This document shows positions 9,501 to 18,337 of a stretch of 64,000 nucleotides of DNA, one piece after another. Where the stretch lies: assembly GCA_964484265.1 (NCBI GenBank), contig CAZAFH010000001.1, forward strand, positions 124,001-188,000. The letters are read 5' to 3'. The stretch comes from SIAQ01 sp964484265 (GTDB lineage Bacteria > Planctomycetota > Planctomycetia > Gemmatales > Gemmataceae). The translations under genes and the position numbers were made by a program. The notes beneath the pieces were generated by a model. It did not search any database. It worked only from the letters and a program-made list of their open reading frames with translations, and was not told the origin of the DNA. Within the stretch, counting starts at the first letter, position 1. Every line of letters begins with the position of its first letter.

Positions 9501-10816
9501 CTGACCCAGCGGCGCGTGCGGACGACGATCGGTTCGGGCCAGGCGCCGACAGGTTCGTTCGCCAGCCACCGTTCCACGTCTTCGCCGAGATCACGAGCGC
9601 CGGCGTAGCGGTCGGCGGGGCGCAGGGCCATGCTCTTGGCACAGATCGCTTCCAAAGCCCGATCGACAGTCGGCTTTACGTTGCGCGGACGCTGAATATT
9701 TCCCTCGATGACTTTGCGCTGAAGTTTGCGCATATCGACACGCGACTGATCCGGCGACTTGGAATCCTCGACCGACGCTCGCCCGGTGAGGATCGCAAAG
9801 AGCGTCGCGCCGAGACTGTAAACATCGCTCAGAGGACCGACTTCGTCCAGGCGGCCCGCCGCTTGCTCCGGACTCATGTAGGTAAGCGTGCCCACCGCAC
9901 GGCCCGGCAGCGTTTCGCTGCTGCCGCTGGTGGGCAATGGATCGACCATCGAATCAGTCGGATCACCCGTCGAAATACCCATGACCTTCGCCAAACCCCA
10001 GTCAACGACTAGCGTTTCGCCATAGGTGCCCAGCATGATGTTGCTGGGTTTCAGATCGCGATGCACGATGTTGCGGTCGTGCGCGTACTGCATCGTATTG
10101 CATACGGCAATGAAACGCCCGAGGAGTTTTCGCAACTCCAACGCGAATTCGCTGTCGCTTCGACCTGGCGCGTGCAGTTCTTTGATGGCGTCGGCAAAAC
10201 TCTGTCCCTTGATGAATCGCATCGCGTAGAACGGTCGGCCGTTGGCGTACGTGCCCATGCCATAAACGGGCACGACGCCCGGATGCTCGAGTCGGCCCGT
10301 GATCTCTGCTTCGAGCACGAAGCGCGAACGCGCATCGGGATTGTCGGCGTAGACATCCTTGATTTCCTTCAGCGCGACTTTGCGGCGCAATTCCAGATCG
10401 CGTGCCAGGTAGACTTGGCCCAACGCGCCGGCGGCGTGCGGATTGAGCTTGCGAAAACGCGGTGGTATCTCCACGGCTGACGTCGGCGCCGGCACTGGCT
10501 CGTCAACCTTGCGAAGATCCGTCACGCCCTGCACGATGACGGTCGCCTCGCCGGGATCGGTCGGCTCCTTGGCGGCAGCCGGGCGATCGCCTTCTTCGCT
10601 GGCGTCCTGGGCCAACTGCAACTGCACAAGGTTTTCGAGCACGCCGAGCGTGTGCAGCGAGATCGCTTGCCGATCGACAAGTATCTGCCCCAGCGATTTC
10701 TCTTTCTGCGCGCTCCAGGCCTGTTTCGCCGCGGTCAGCGTGGCAGGGTTGATAAAATTCAGCTCCAGCGCCAAATGTCCCAACAGCAGATCGCGTTGCA
10801 TATCCGGGCTGGCCAT
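6587..10816 (-). CDS. Ser/Thr protein kinase with coiled coil and ~15 WD40 repeats
   Basis: This 1409-residue protein has an N-terminal helical region (about 1-75), then a kinase domain (about 122-410) with ATP lysine in 'VALKEI', catalytic 'HRDLKPSN' and 'DWG' replacing DFG (usual in this planctomycete family). A 'SPEQAAG' activation segment follows. A membrane helix lies at about 443-463, followed by a long Lys/Ala/Glu/Gln-rich coiled coil (about 470-600). About 15 WD40 repeats ('FSPDG...VKLWD') make up residues 640-1340, enough for two seven-bladed propellers. The likely topology is a cytoplasmic kinase with an exported coiled-coil/propeller sensor. Kinase residues look intact, in contrast to the neighbouring kinase-fold gene. 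It is transcribed toward the ECF gene, 99 bases before its start, and diverges from the CHAT gene. Confidence 0.92.
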   Translation of the reverse strand: MASPDMQRDLLLGHLALELNFINPATLTAAKQAWSAQKEKSLGQILVDRQAISLHTLGVLENLVQLQLAQDASEEGDRPAAAKEPTDPGEATVIVQGVTDLRKVDEPVPAPTSAVEIPPRFRKLNPHAAGALGQVYLARDLELRRKVALKEIKDVYADNPDARSRFVLEAEITGRLEHPGVVPVYGMGTYANGRPFYAMRFIKGQSFADAIKELHAPGRSDSEFALELRKLLGRFIAVCNTMQYAHDRNIVHRDLKPSNIMLGTYGETLVVDWGLAKVMGISTGDPTDSMVDPLPTSGSSETLPGRAVGTLTYMSPEQAAGRLDEVGPLSDVYSLGATLFAILTGRASVEDSKSPDQSRVDMRKLQRKVIEGNIQRPRNVKPTVDRALEAICAKSMALRPADRYAGARDLGEDVERWLANEPVGAWPEPIVVRTRRWVSRHRTMVAGAAAAVLVGLAFSLVFNAYVNQENSRLSDYIAKIKEANQGKEEAEKAKALAVADMDKARDDAKAQEVIADAARLKAKEQQDLADKASEQVKKQQQLAEVAGKRAAEQEAAAIKATKLAVEQQKLADEAKTLADQARRDAKKARDDAARTLAVNSTMMAQNRWDEGQVILANEMLENVDPQFRLAGWQFLRRQFEGSYATLYGHVAPVRYVAFSPDGRWIASVSVGKDDRKDGKAGAVAGNLKIWDARTGQLLKSLDGIATFVFSPDGQRLATSAADGSIKLWNVPQGTLVKTGGKLHDEPITCLAFSPDGKRIVSASETGVLKSSDASTLDNILSFKKGHTHRISSLDFSRDGKRIVSTSLDNTVLVWNAETLEVALTFMRSTNGVAGAVFSPDGTKLASAGMDETVKVWDLATGEERLAKSRHALRITSVVFSPDGQNVASASLDGTIKIWGSRYGNEVQTLQGHTKSVMSLSFSPDGQRLVSASNDWSVKLWDLAHGQELQPFTGPIAAVACLSFCPDDKQRLTAGTWNGMVHVWNGLDSKAALSIKAHNKEVLGVAFSTDGSRVASCGQDGKVKLWDAKSGTELGVKIKGHAAAVTCVAFSRDGKRLASAGMDKFVKIWDAQTGAEIWSHQQDAKSGAGEITSVAFSTDGERLAWADRSGSIHVWSIKNQKAIFDRTEHSSGITSVVFSPADDFLASSGQDGRVILWDAQGDLVLGLKGHASGVMNLSFSQDGKRLASASKDGTVRLWDARTGQAIKTFQGHADLVTSVAFSPDGKYIVSASLDKTVRLWDASTAKISPIFRGQHAKPVESVGWSADGKKIYSRDLAEKLVAWDVTTGKMLPDAGVPDPVIASTPVSPNGKKLAVPVANWFQLVDLDVSTEESAYRASMSRLRPWWHRERAIHYENLRQISYYAAAFHWSLVVQANPADSDARQHLDAALKNLSTADAERLRRQASLKGN

Positions 10817-11093
10817 GGCATTCCTCGAACAAATAAGTGTTATTTCGTAATCCAGCGCTTTTCCGCCAGAAGCGGATGACGGGAGAAGTCAACATTCGCC
10901 CCTGGCTTAGCTAACGTCCGTCAGCGCTGAACGTCAAGAGCGAAAAACGTCTCCGCCGTCAACAGCGACCCAGTTCGCAGAATCTTTCAGAGCATTGTCC
11001 GACTTTGCGATGAAAACGGATAAAGTACCAGAAGGCCAGCGCGTGCGATTCGTAGATGCGCCGCGTTGTTTGCAATTGTAACGGGTTGATGCC

Positions 11094-14033
11094 ATGAGTT
11101 TCCTTTCCACGGTCTGTGCGATCCTGATTCTCGGCGGTCAGCCGGGCAGTGCCGCCTGGTACCAGAAACAAGCCGACGACGCGATCGCCAAGGCGCAGAA
11201 ATCGCAGAAAAGCGAGGCGATGGCGGTCATTAGTGAGATGCGCAAAGTCGCCGAGAGCCAAGCGTCGAAGAACTGGCAGCTTTGGGTGGACTGGAAGCAA
11301 GGCCAGTGCGAATACTATCTCGGAGACCTCAGGCAATCGATTACCACTTGGGAGAAAATCGAAATCGAAAAGGCGTTCCCGTTGCGGCATGCCGTCATCC
11401 GCGACCTGGGCGATGCGCATCTCGAATCCGGAAATCCAGGCAAGGCGCTCGATTATTTCCAGACCGCAGCTACGATGTCCGCGAAATTCGATCCGCCGGA
11501 ACGTGTGAGCATTAGCCTCAAGTTGATTCAATGTCATATCGGGCTGTCAAAAAACGACGAGGCGCGAAAGCGGCTTGCGCTCCAGAGGAAGTCGCTCGAC
11601 GCCATCAAATCCGAAACGGATGCCGAACCGTGGGTATGCCTCGACGCGCGCTGGAACCTTCTCCAGTCAGGCATGGAAGTCGATGCGCGCAATCCGCTTC
11701 GCGCCCTGGTCCGCCTCGATGCCACGCAGAAAAAGCTCTCGGCATTTCCACTTTCGCTGGAGCCGATTGATCTGCGCTTCAAGTGTTTCATCGGTTTGGC
11801 AGCCGACTATTGGCTCGTCGCCCGTTTCGCAGATGCCGAGGCGATGCTCAGCATGGCCGACAAACTTGTCGTGTCCGTGAAGACCGAGCGGAATCTCGCA
11901 AGCTTGAAAAATGCTCGGGCGGCATTACTCATCGAAAAAGCGACGCTTGAAATCGAAGGCGATTTTCGCGCCCTTCGACTCATCGCAGATCTCGACAAAG
12001 CTCAGGGATATCTCGAATCCGCCCTGGGACACCTCAAGAAAGCTGGAAGCGGAGAGGATTTTCTTCTATCGACGATCGACTCCCAACTGAGCCTGGTTCA
12101 TGACCTGCGAGGCCGAGTTTTTGTTGCCGACAATCAGCCCAAGCGAGCCAGGATCGAATTTGAAGCCGCCAAGCTGCAATGCGAAAAATGCCTCAAATGG
12201 CGCGTCGGCGCGTTCAAGGCCGAGCATGATCTCGTACTCGAAGCCCGCGCTCGGCATGCCTGGCTGGAGTTGAGGCTCGGAAACGCCAAGGCCGCTCGTG
12301 ACGAAGGCGTCGACGCCCTGAAACGATTCGACGATTCGCACAAGAAGGACAACCTCGATCGCGGGCAGTACCTCCACCTTCTTGTCGAGGCGGAGAATCA
12401 ACTGGGCAACATTCCCGCTGCCATCGGTTTCGCGCAAGAGCATCGGCGACTCGTTGACGACGGTCTCGGCACGCTCATTGCGGGATTTTCCGCATCGGAG
12501 CAGATTCAGTTTTTCCGCAAATGGGACACGCCCGGGCTGAACGCCTGTCTGCGGCTTGGCATTAAACGTTCAGGCGACCCAAAGGCAGCCGCCGCCGCGG
12601 CCGAATGGCTCATCAACGGCAAGGCGAAGCTCGCCGAGGTGCTTGGCACGCAGGTCAAGGCGGCGCGCAACGCCGAGCGATTGATGTATGTGCAGTATCA
12701 GAAATCGGTTGAGCGTCAGGCATTTCTCATGTACGGCGACCCGGCGACCGACTTTCAATCGCTTCAACGCGAATTCCTGTTCGAAGAATCGACGAAACGC
12801 TCGATCGCCGAATCCGTGGCCAAAAAATTCGCCGCGCCGCGATGGTATACGCTCGCGGATGTTCGGAAGAACCTGCGGGCCGACGAGGTGTATGTTGGCA
12901 TCTACTGTCTGCGACCGAGCGACGGCGCGGCACGGACCTATCACGCCTGGCTTGTCGATCGGCAAGGGCCGGTGCAAACCATCGATCTCGGTGAAGCCAA
13001 AGCCATCGAGGATCTCGTCAGCATCTTCGTCCACGAGCAAGAACGGATTTGGGCGATCAGCCCCGGCGAGGAAAATCGGGCCGAGCTTCGGCTGCGCCGG
13101 CGCTGCCTGGAGGAACTCTCGCGCCGTGTGCTCCATCCCATCCTAAAACGGGCCGACGGCAAGCAGCGATGGATCATTAGCCCGGATGGCCCGCTCTGGA
13201 ACGTGCCCTGGTCTGCCCTGCTCCTGCCGAACCACGACTACGCCATTGCCGATCTGACCTTCCGCTATGCCGTGTCGGGCCATGATCTCGTTTCGGACCC
13301 GACCGCGAAAACCGAAGGCGAACCGCTCGTTCTCGGCGATCCGTGGTTCAACTATCCGGATAGCGAACGGCAACGTCTGCGCAAACCTGGCCTGGATCCA
13401 TTGCGATTGCCCTGGGATCGGCTCGAAAATTCCCGGCGGGAATGCGATCTGGTGCTGGCGATCCTGCAAGACTACAAATTGAAGCCGAGTCACGCGTTTG
13501 GCCTTGTGCAAAAGAACCAGTTGACCAGCCTGCGAAAAGCACCGCGAATCCTGTATCTTTCGACGCATGCCTATTCGACACTGCCGAGCCGAATGAGCGT
13601 GAACGACCCGTTGCTTACGTGCGGATTGGCGTTCGCGGGGTGGAATTACCTTCCGCCCGCGAGCAACGCCTCCTTGCCGGGCATGATGACCGGCGCGGAA
13701 GTAACCAGCGTGGACCTCGCGGGAACGGATCTGGTCGTGTTGGCGTCGTGCGCGGCGGGTGAATCCGAGTTGACCTACGGCCAAAGCCCGGCGAATCTTC
13801 GGCATGCCTTCCATCTCGCCGGGGCACGTTCGGTCGTATCCGCGCTATGGGGACTGAACGATCGATCGACCGTGGACGTGATGGAACCGTTCATGGAAGC
13901 CGTCTGCCAAGCCGAAGTGGACAAGGCGAAAGCGCTGCGCGAGGCCCAGCGACAGACGATCCGCTACTTGCGGATGTATCGCGGGCATTCGCATCCGTTC
14001 TACTGGGCGGCATTTACGTTAAGCGGCAGATGA
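11094..14033 (+). CDS. Exported TPR-CHAT protein (caspase-like protease fold)
   Basis: The 979-residue product begins with a hydrophobic signal-like segment ('FLSTVCAILILGG'), followed by helical TPR-type repeats (about residues 20-500) and a C-terminal CHAT domain (about 640-979). CHAT domains belong to the caspase/separase clan. The expected catalytic dyad is visible: His825 in 'LYLSTHAYS' and Cys886 in 'VLASCAAGE', each after a hydrophobic strand. The tail 'SVVSALWGLND' matches the conserved CHAT end. It is divergent from the WD40 kinase across 277 bases, so the two may share a control region. Function is inferred as a protease or scaffold; the substrate is unknown. The predicted export is odd for a regulatory peptidase and rests on the N-terminal hydrophobicity only. 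Confidence 0.85.
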   Translation: MSFLSTVCAILILGGQPGSAAWYQKQADDAIAKAQKSQKSEAMAVISEMRKVAESQASKNWQLWVDWKQGQCEYYLGDLRQSITTWEKIEIEKAFPLRHAVIRDLGDAHLESGNPGKALDYFQTAATMSAKFDPPERVSISLKLIQCHIGLSKNDEARKRLALQRKSLDAIKSETDAEPWVCLDARWNLLQSGMEVDARNPLRALVRLDATQKKLSAFPLSLEPIDLRFKCFIGLAADYWLVARFADAEAMLSMADKLVVSVKTERNLASLKNARAALLIEKATLEIEGDFRALRLIADLDKAQGYLESALGHLKKAGSGEDFLLSTIDSQLSLVHDLRGRVFVADNQPKRARIEFEAAKLQCEKCLKWRVGAFKAEHDLVLEARARHAWLELRLGNAKAARDEGVDALKRFDDSHKKDNLDRGQYLHLLVEAENQLGNIPAAIGFAQEHRRLVDDGLGTLIAGFSASEQIQFFRKWDTPGLNACLRLGIKRSGDPKAAAAAAEWLINGKAKLAEVLGTQVKAARNAERLMYVQYQKSVERQAFLMYGDPATDFQSLQREFLFEESTKRSIAESVAKKFAAPRWYTLADVRKNLRADEVYVGIYCLRPSDGAARTYHAWLVDRQGPVQTIDLGEAKAIEDLVSIFVHEQERIWAISPGEENRAELRLRRRCLEELSRRVLHPILKRADGKQRWIISPDGPLWNVPWSALLLPNHDYAIADLTFRYAVSGHDLVSDPTAKTEGEPLVLGDPWFNYPDSERQRLRKPGLDPLRLPWDRLENSRRECDLVLAILQDYKLKPSHAFGLVQKNQLTSLRKAPRILYLSTHAYSTLPSRMSVNDPLLTCGLAFAGWNYLPPASNASLPGMMTGAEVTSVDLAGTDLVVLASCAAGESELTYGQSPANLRHAFHLAGARSVVSALWGLNDRSTVDVMEPFMEAVCQAEVDKAKALREAQRQTIRYLRMYRGHSHPFYWAAFTLSGR

Positions 14034-14207
14034 GGCATGCTCGTTTTTAGGTTCCGTCAGTATCCACATATTCGCCAAAGACGGCGAATTCAATTTCTTC
14101 TCCATATTCGCTATCGTTTGACTATCCGGAATACCGATAACAATCGATAGGATTGGGCGCATTGAAATCGCCAAATCCGCGCGCCATCACTGTTGTCGGA
14201 GATTGTC

Positions 14208-15593
14208 ATGAAACGCCTCGCATGGATGTTTGCTGCAATTACGGGCCTGGTAGGAATGGAGTCGGCTACCAAAGCTCAAGAGCGAGCTTTGCCAGTAGCG
14301 TCCGAAATCTTGCCGGCGTCGTTCACCAATCCATTCCGGTCGCGGATTTGTCCGCCGGTTCCAAATGCTCCGTATTCTCCAGGCTCGCCCTCCTCGCCTA
14401 ACATGCCCGGGTCGCCCGATCCGACGACGCCGACGTCCACCCCAAGCAATGCGCCGGATTTTTCCAGCGCGGGAGATTACAAGGGTACGACAGGCCGCGC
14501 GAATTCGGTCTTCTCGGGGACCGGTCTCGGCGGCGGGGTTACTGGCGATCCGATTCTGACATCGATCTTCACGCCGCTGGTGATCCCAGGTCTGTTTACT
14601 TCCACCGCGACGCAGTCGGCGCTGCCAGTGGACCGCGTGTTTTTTGAATACGGGTATTACGATAGTGTAGGAGTCCGCGGCGTCGGCAGCAGTGCGCCTC
14701 AGCTAATCCGAACGACCACCACGGGTCCCGCTACCACGATCCCGGATCCGTTCACTTCTGGGAAGTTCATCACCATTCCCGGAAAGACAACCACGGTTTC
14801 GACGATCCGACAATCTCAGGATCAGGTAGCTGGCTTCAACCTGAACACCTTCAACATCGGTATCGAGAAGACCTTCCTCGATGGCCTGGGGGCCGTCTAT
14901 GTGAGTGTGCCGTTCTTGTATGCGTCCAACAACATCAGCGGACAGCAAATCAACGGTCTCGGCGATATCAACACTGGATTCAAGGTGATCTTGTACCAAA
15001 ACCGTCAAACCGGCACGACGCTGACTGGCGGGTTTACGGTATCCTTCCCATCGGCGCACCCGGGACGCTCGGTCAGCGTTATTCAATCTGACAACGGGGA
15101 CGGAAACTCTTTGCTCCAATCGACCACCACGACCATTAACCCGACATTCCTGCAACCCTGGCTTGCAAGCTTGCTGATCTTCGATCAGATGTACGTTCAT
15201 CAATACCTGGGAACCGTGGTCCCAACCGATTCCCGCGTTGCCACATTTCTTAACTACGATTTCACTGTGGGGTATTTGCTGTATCGCTCGAATGAACGCC
15301 GATTTTTGGTCTCCTTCACTCCCACGGCGAATATCCACACGCTCATTCCGCTGAACAACCGCGGCACCCCGGCAGGCCAAGGCACCGAAGTCGATGTGCC
15401 CTTCGTCAATGGAGTGCTGCCGGCGCCGCCGACGCCAACGAATTTCACCTATTCCGACCAGGTTTTCGCATCCGGCGGATTTCAACTCGGGATTACCGAA
15501 CGCTGCCTGTTCTCGGCAAACGTCGTGGTGCCCCTCGCGGCTCCGCAGGGATATGTCATCGGCGCGACGTTTGGGTTGAATTACTTATACTAA
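14208..15593 (+). CDS. Exported beta-rich protein, tandem paralogue 1
   Basis: The product is about 461 residues with a signal peptide ('KRLAWMFAAITGLVG', cleavage near 'TKAQE') and a Pro/Ser/Thr-rich linker up to residue 85. Then comes a Gly/Thr/aromatic-rich, beta-strand-like body ending in aromatic residues ('FGLNYLY'), as in outer-membrane beta barrels. The start is the ATG at 14208 with GGAG at 14198-14201; the ORF can be extended to a TTG at 14193 without support. It is closely similar over its whole length to the next gene. I cannot name the family; an outer-membrane channel or transporter-like barrel is the most likely reading. Confidence 0.7.
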   Translation: MKRLAWMFAAITGLVGMESATKAQERALPVASEILPASFTNPFRSRICPPVPNAPYSPGSPSSPNMPGSPDPTTPTSTPSNAPDFSSAGDYKGTTGRANSVFSGTGLGGGVTGDPILTSIFTPLVIPGLFTSTATQSALPVDRVFFEYGYYDSVGVRGVGSSAPQLIRTTTTGPATTIPDPFTSGKFITIPGKTTTVSTIRQSQDQVAGFNLNTFNIGIEKTFLDGLGAVYVSVPFLYASNNISGQQINGLGDINTGFKVILYQNRQTGTTLTGGFTVSFPSAHPGRSVSVIQSDNGDGNSLLQSTTTTINPTFLQPWLASLLIFDQMYVHQYLGTVVPTDSRVATFLNYDFTVGYLLYRSNERRFLVSFTPTANIHTLIPLNNRGTPAGQGTEVDVPFVNGVLPAPPTPTNFTYSDQVFASGGFQLGITERCLFSANVVVPLAAPQGYVIGATFGLNYLY

Positions 15594-15684
15594 ACGAAGG
15601 TCTGGAAATAGCCTCTCGATCGGGATGTTCCGTTTTCAATTTCTTGCTCTGCTTGCTCTGTCACGGAAAGATACGGAGATCGTC

Positions 15685-17091
15685 ATGAATCGCCGGACGT
15701 GGGCAGTTGCCGCCATTTTGGTTTGGGCGGGAATACAGTTGACGTGTGTCGCCCAAGAAGGGGCGCCATCCACAGAATCACCGAGTTCGCCAGAGATTCT
15801 TCAAGCGTCGTTTACGCATCCATTTCGAGCACGCCTTCGCCCTCCAGTGCCGAGCGTTCCGGATTCCGGCGCCTCGCCTTTATCGCCCGGCCTGCCCAAT
15901 ACTGCAGATCCGAACTCACCCGCCAACACGCCACCCGGCACGCCGGATTTCACCAGTGCGGGAGACTACAAAGGCACAACGGGCCGGGCGAACTCGGTCT
16001 TTTCGGGAACAGGACTTGGCGGCGGCGTTACGGGCGATCCGATTTTGACGTCGATTTTCACGCCGCTGGTAATCCCCGGATTATTCAACTCCACCACCAC
16101 TCAGTCAGCCCTGCCGGCGGACCGCGTGTTTTTCGATTACGGTTATTTTGACAGCATCGGCGTTCGCGGCGTCGGCAGCAGCGCCCCTCAGTTGATCCGG
16201 ACCACCACCACGACTCCTGATACTAAAAAACTTGTGTATCCGGATGATGAAGGCTCGCCGTATTACGTCACGATTCCGGGGACATCAACGACGGTTTCCA
16301 CAATCAAACAATCGCAAAATCAGGTGGCAGGTTTCAATCTGAATACCTTTAACATTGGAGTCGAAAAGACTTTTCTCAATGGCCTGGGTTCGGTCTACGT
16401 GAGTGTGCCGTTCTTGTATGCTTCGAACAATATCAGCGGACAAGCGATCAACGGTCTCGGCGACATCAATTCCGGCTTCAAGGTGATCTTGTACCAGAAC
16501 CTGCAAACAGGCACGACACTGACAGGCGGGTTTACGGTCTCCTTTCCGACGGCGCATGCGGCACGTTCGGTCAGCTACATCCAAACCGACAACGGCGACG
16601 GAAACTCTCTGGTACAATCAACCACCACCAGCATCAATCCGACGTTCCTGCAACCATGGCTTGCGAGTTTGTTGATTTTCGATCGGTTGTACGTTCACCA
16701 ATACCTGGGCACCGTCGTTCCGACCGATCCACGCGTTGCGACTTTCCTCAACTACGATTTCACGGTCGGCTATCTGCTGTACCGCTCCAACGTACGCAGA
16801 TTTCTTACTTCGTTGACGTCAACAGCGAACATTCACACGCTTATTCCGCTTACCAATCGCGGCACCCCGGCGGGACAGGGCGGCGAGGTCGAAGTGCCCT
16901 TTGTCAACGGGGCACTGCCGCCGGCGCCGGCGCCGACGAATTTCACTTTTTCCGATCAGGTCTTCGCCTCCGGCGGGTTCCAACTCGGAATTACGAGAGC
17001 CTGGACGTTCTCCGCCAACGTCGTGGTGCCCCTCGCGGCGCCGCAGGGTTACGTCATCGGTGGGACATTCGGGCTTACCTATTTCTATTGA
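15685..17091 (+). CDS. Exported beta-rich protein, tandem paralogue 2
   Basis: This is a duplicate of the preceding gene with the same design: signal peptide ('TWAVAAILVWAGIQLT', end near 'CVAQE'), Pro/Ser-rich linker, then an almost identical body ('GDYKGTTGRANSVFSGTG' in both). It also ends in aromatic residues ('FGLTYFY'). The start is the ATG at 15685 with GGAG at 15675-15678; the upstream in-frame extension to 15625 is not supported. The two copies diverge mostly in the signal peptide, the linker and a short insertion around residues 190-200 ('KKLVYPDDEGSPYY'). That insertion suggests a surface loop under diversification. Confidence 0.7.
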   Translation: MNRRTWAVAAILVWAGIQLTCVAQEGAPSTESPSSPEILQASFTHPFRARLRPPVPSVPDSGASPLSPGLPNTADPNSPANTPPGTPDFTSAGDYKGTTGRANSVFSGTGLGGGVTGDPILTSIFTPLVIPGLFNSTTTQSALPADRVFFDYGYFDSIGVRGVGSSAPQLIRTTTTTPDTKKLVYPDDEGSPYYVTIPGTSTTVSTIKQSQNQVAGFNLNTFNIGVEKTFLNGLGSVYVSVPFLYASNNISGQAINGLGDINSGFKVILYQNLQTGTTLTGGFTVSFPTAHAARSVSYIQTDNGDGNSLVQSTTTSINPTFLQPWLASLLIFDRLYVHQYLGTVVPTDPRVATFLNYDFTVGYLLYRSNVRRFLTSLTSTANIHTLIPLTNRGTPAGQGGEVEVPFVNGALPPAPAPTNFTFSDQVFASGGFQLGITRAWTFSANVVVPLAAPQGYVIGGTFGLTYFY

Positions 17092-17152
17092 GCTGTGAAA
17101 CTCAAATTCGATTAGAGGTTAGTGGAACCTGACAAATACGTGCTTGCCGGGT

Positions 17153-18268
17153 CTATTTTCGCTCGCTCCATGCTTTTTCAAAGAACTCCACAATGGGCCT
17201 CGGGTCGGGCAGTCCATGGGGATGATGATCGCCGCCAGCTTTGACGATTCGTTCGACGGACCCGCCGATAGCCTTATAGCGGTCAAAGACAATCTCCGAG
17301 TTTTCCTTGTGCGGAACCACCTTGTCGCTGTCGCCATAGACCAGTAAGAGCGGGACGTTCGCCTTGGCGAGCGGCGCCAGGTTGTCCACGGGGTTATGTT
17401 TGTATGCGATCGCTTCCTGGTCGTTTTTGAAATCGAACGCCCTTAGGACATTTTTCCATTCGCCGGCGGAGCCCTGTGCCGAGCCCAAGCCTTTGAGCTT
17501 TCCGCCGGGCCAGCTCTTGAAGTCGCACACGCCGTTATCGAGGTACACAGCCAAGGTCTTGTCCGGATGCGCGGCTGCCCAGGACATGCAGTACAACGCG
17601 CCGCGGCTGATGCCCATGAGGCCGGGCTTGCGATGTAGTCCGTATTCTTTGACCATCGCGTCGTGAAACGTTTCCCACCGCGCGACAGCCCTTGGAGCAC
17701 CAAACAAGTTCGGCACGCCGATGTAAGCGAGATGCCAGCCTCGCTTGGCGAGTTCGATGTCGGCGTTGGGAAAAGCGCCGAAGAACTCGCCGCGCCAAAC
17801 CCAGGGTCGGCCGGGAAGCGGCTTGGCCGGGACGACGACTATCACGTTGGCGCCATCGATCTTGAAATCATGCCGGGCGAAGCCGTTCCACTTGGAGACT
17901 TTGCCAGGAAATGGTTTGGCCGCATTCTTGTCTTCAGGGCGCAGGGCGCCTCTCCAATCCCATCTCGTGAGTTCGTAGGTGCGATCCAGTTTACTCCAAA
18001 CAATCGCCTGGGCATTGCGAAGTCCGCCCGCAGTGCGGACGTCGATACTTAACCGAAAATTTCGGCCCGCGACGACTTGCACCTCCGCCTTGACGATCTT
18101 CGCAAGGGTCACCTTCTCCTTCTTCGCATAGGTTTCGACAGCGAAGGCAGCAGCCGCGATCGCATCCTTGTCGGTGACGGGAATCTCTCGATATCCGCCG
18201 ACTTTGCCGTGACACAAGGCGGGGCCAATCGAGATCGATATCAGTGTGATCAACAAGGTCGGCTTCAC
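17153..18268 (-). CDS. Secreted cystatin-like domain fused to alpha/beta hydrolase
   Basis: The 371-residue product has a signal peptide (residues 1-19, 'LLITLISISIGPALC'). Residues about 23-103 look like a cystatin fold: a Gly-Gly start, 'AAAFAVE', the hallmark 'QVVAG' at 64-68 and a late Trp-containing strand. Residues about 135-371 form an alpha/beta hydrolase with nucleophile elbow G-I-S-R-G (Ser221), acid in 'VYGDSDKVV' and His in 'GGDHHPHG'. The family is probably an esterase or prolyl-oligopeptidase-like hydrolase. Cystatins inhibit papain-family proteases; whether this domain inhibits or simply binds is not shown. It belongs to a minus-strand run of secreted hydrolase genes. Confidence 0.78.
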   Translation of the reverse strand: MKPTLLITLISISIGPALCHGKVGGYREIPVTDKDAIAAAAFAVETYAKKEKVTLAKIVKAEVQVVAGRNFRLSIDVRTAGGLRNAQAIVWSKLDRTYELTRWDWRGALRPEDKNAAKPFPGKVSKWNGFARHDFKIDGANVIVVVPAKPLPGRPWVWRGEFFGAFPNADIELAKRGWHLAYIGVPNLFGAPRAVARWETFHDAMVKEYGLHRKPGLMGISRGALYCMSWAAAHPDKTLAVYLDNGVCDFKSWPGGKLKGLGSAQGSAGEWKNVLRAFDFKNDQEAIAYKHNPVDNLAPLAKANVPLLLVYGDSDKVVPHKENSEIVFDRYKAIGGSVERIVKAGGDHHPHGLPDPRPIVEFFEKAWSERK

Positions 18269-18337
18269 GGTGATTCCTCCAAGGAAATAAAAAATTTCAT
18301 GACTCGGTCGGTCCCCATTCGTCGCGGGGTCGAATAC

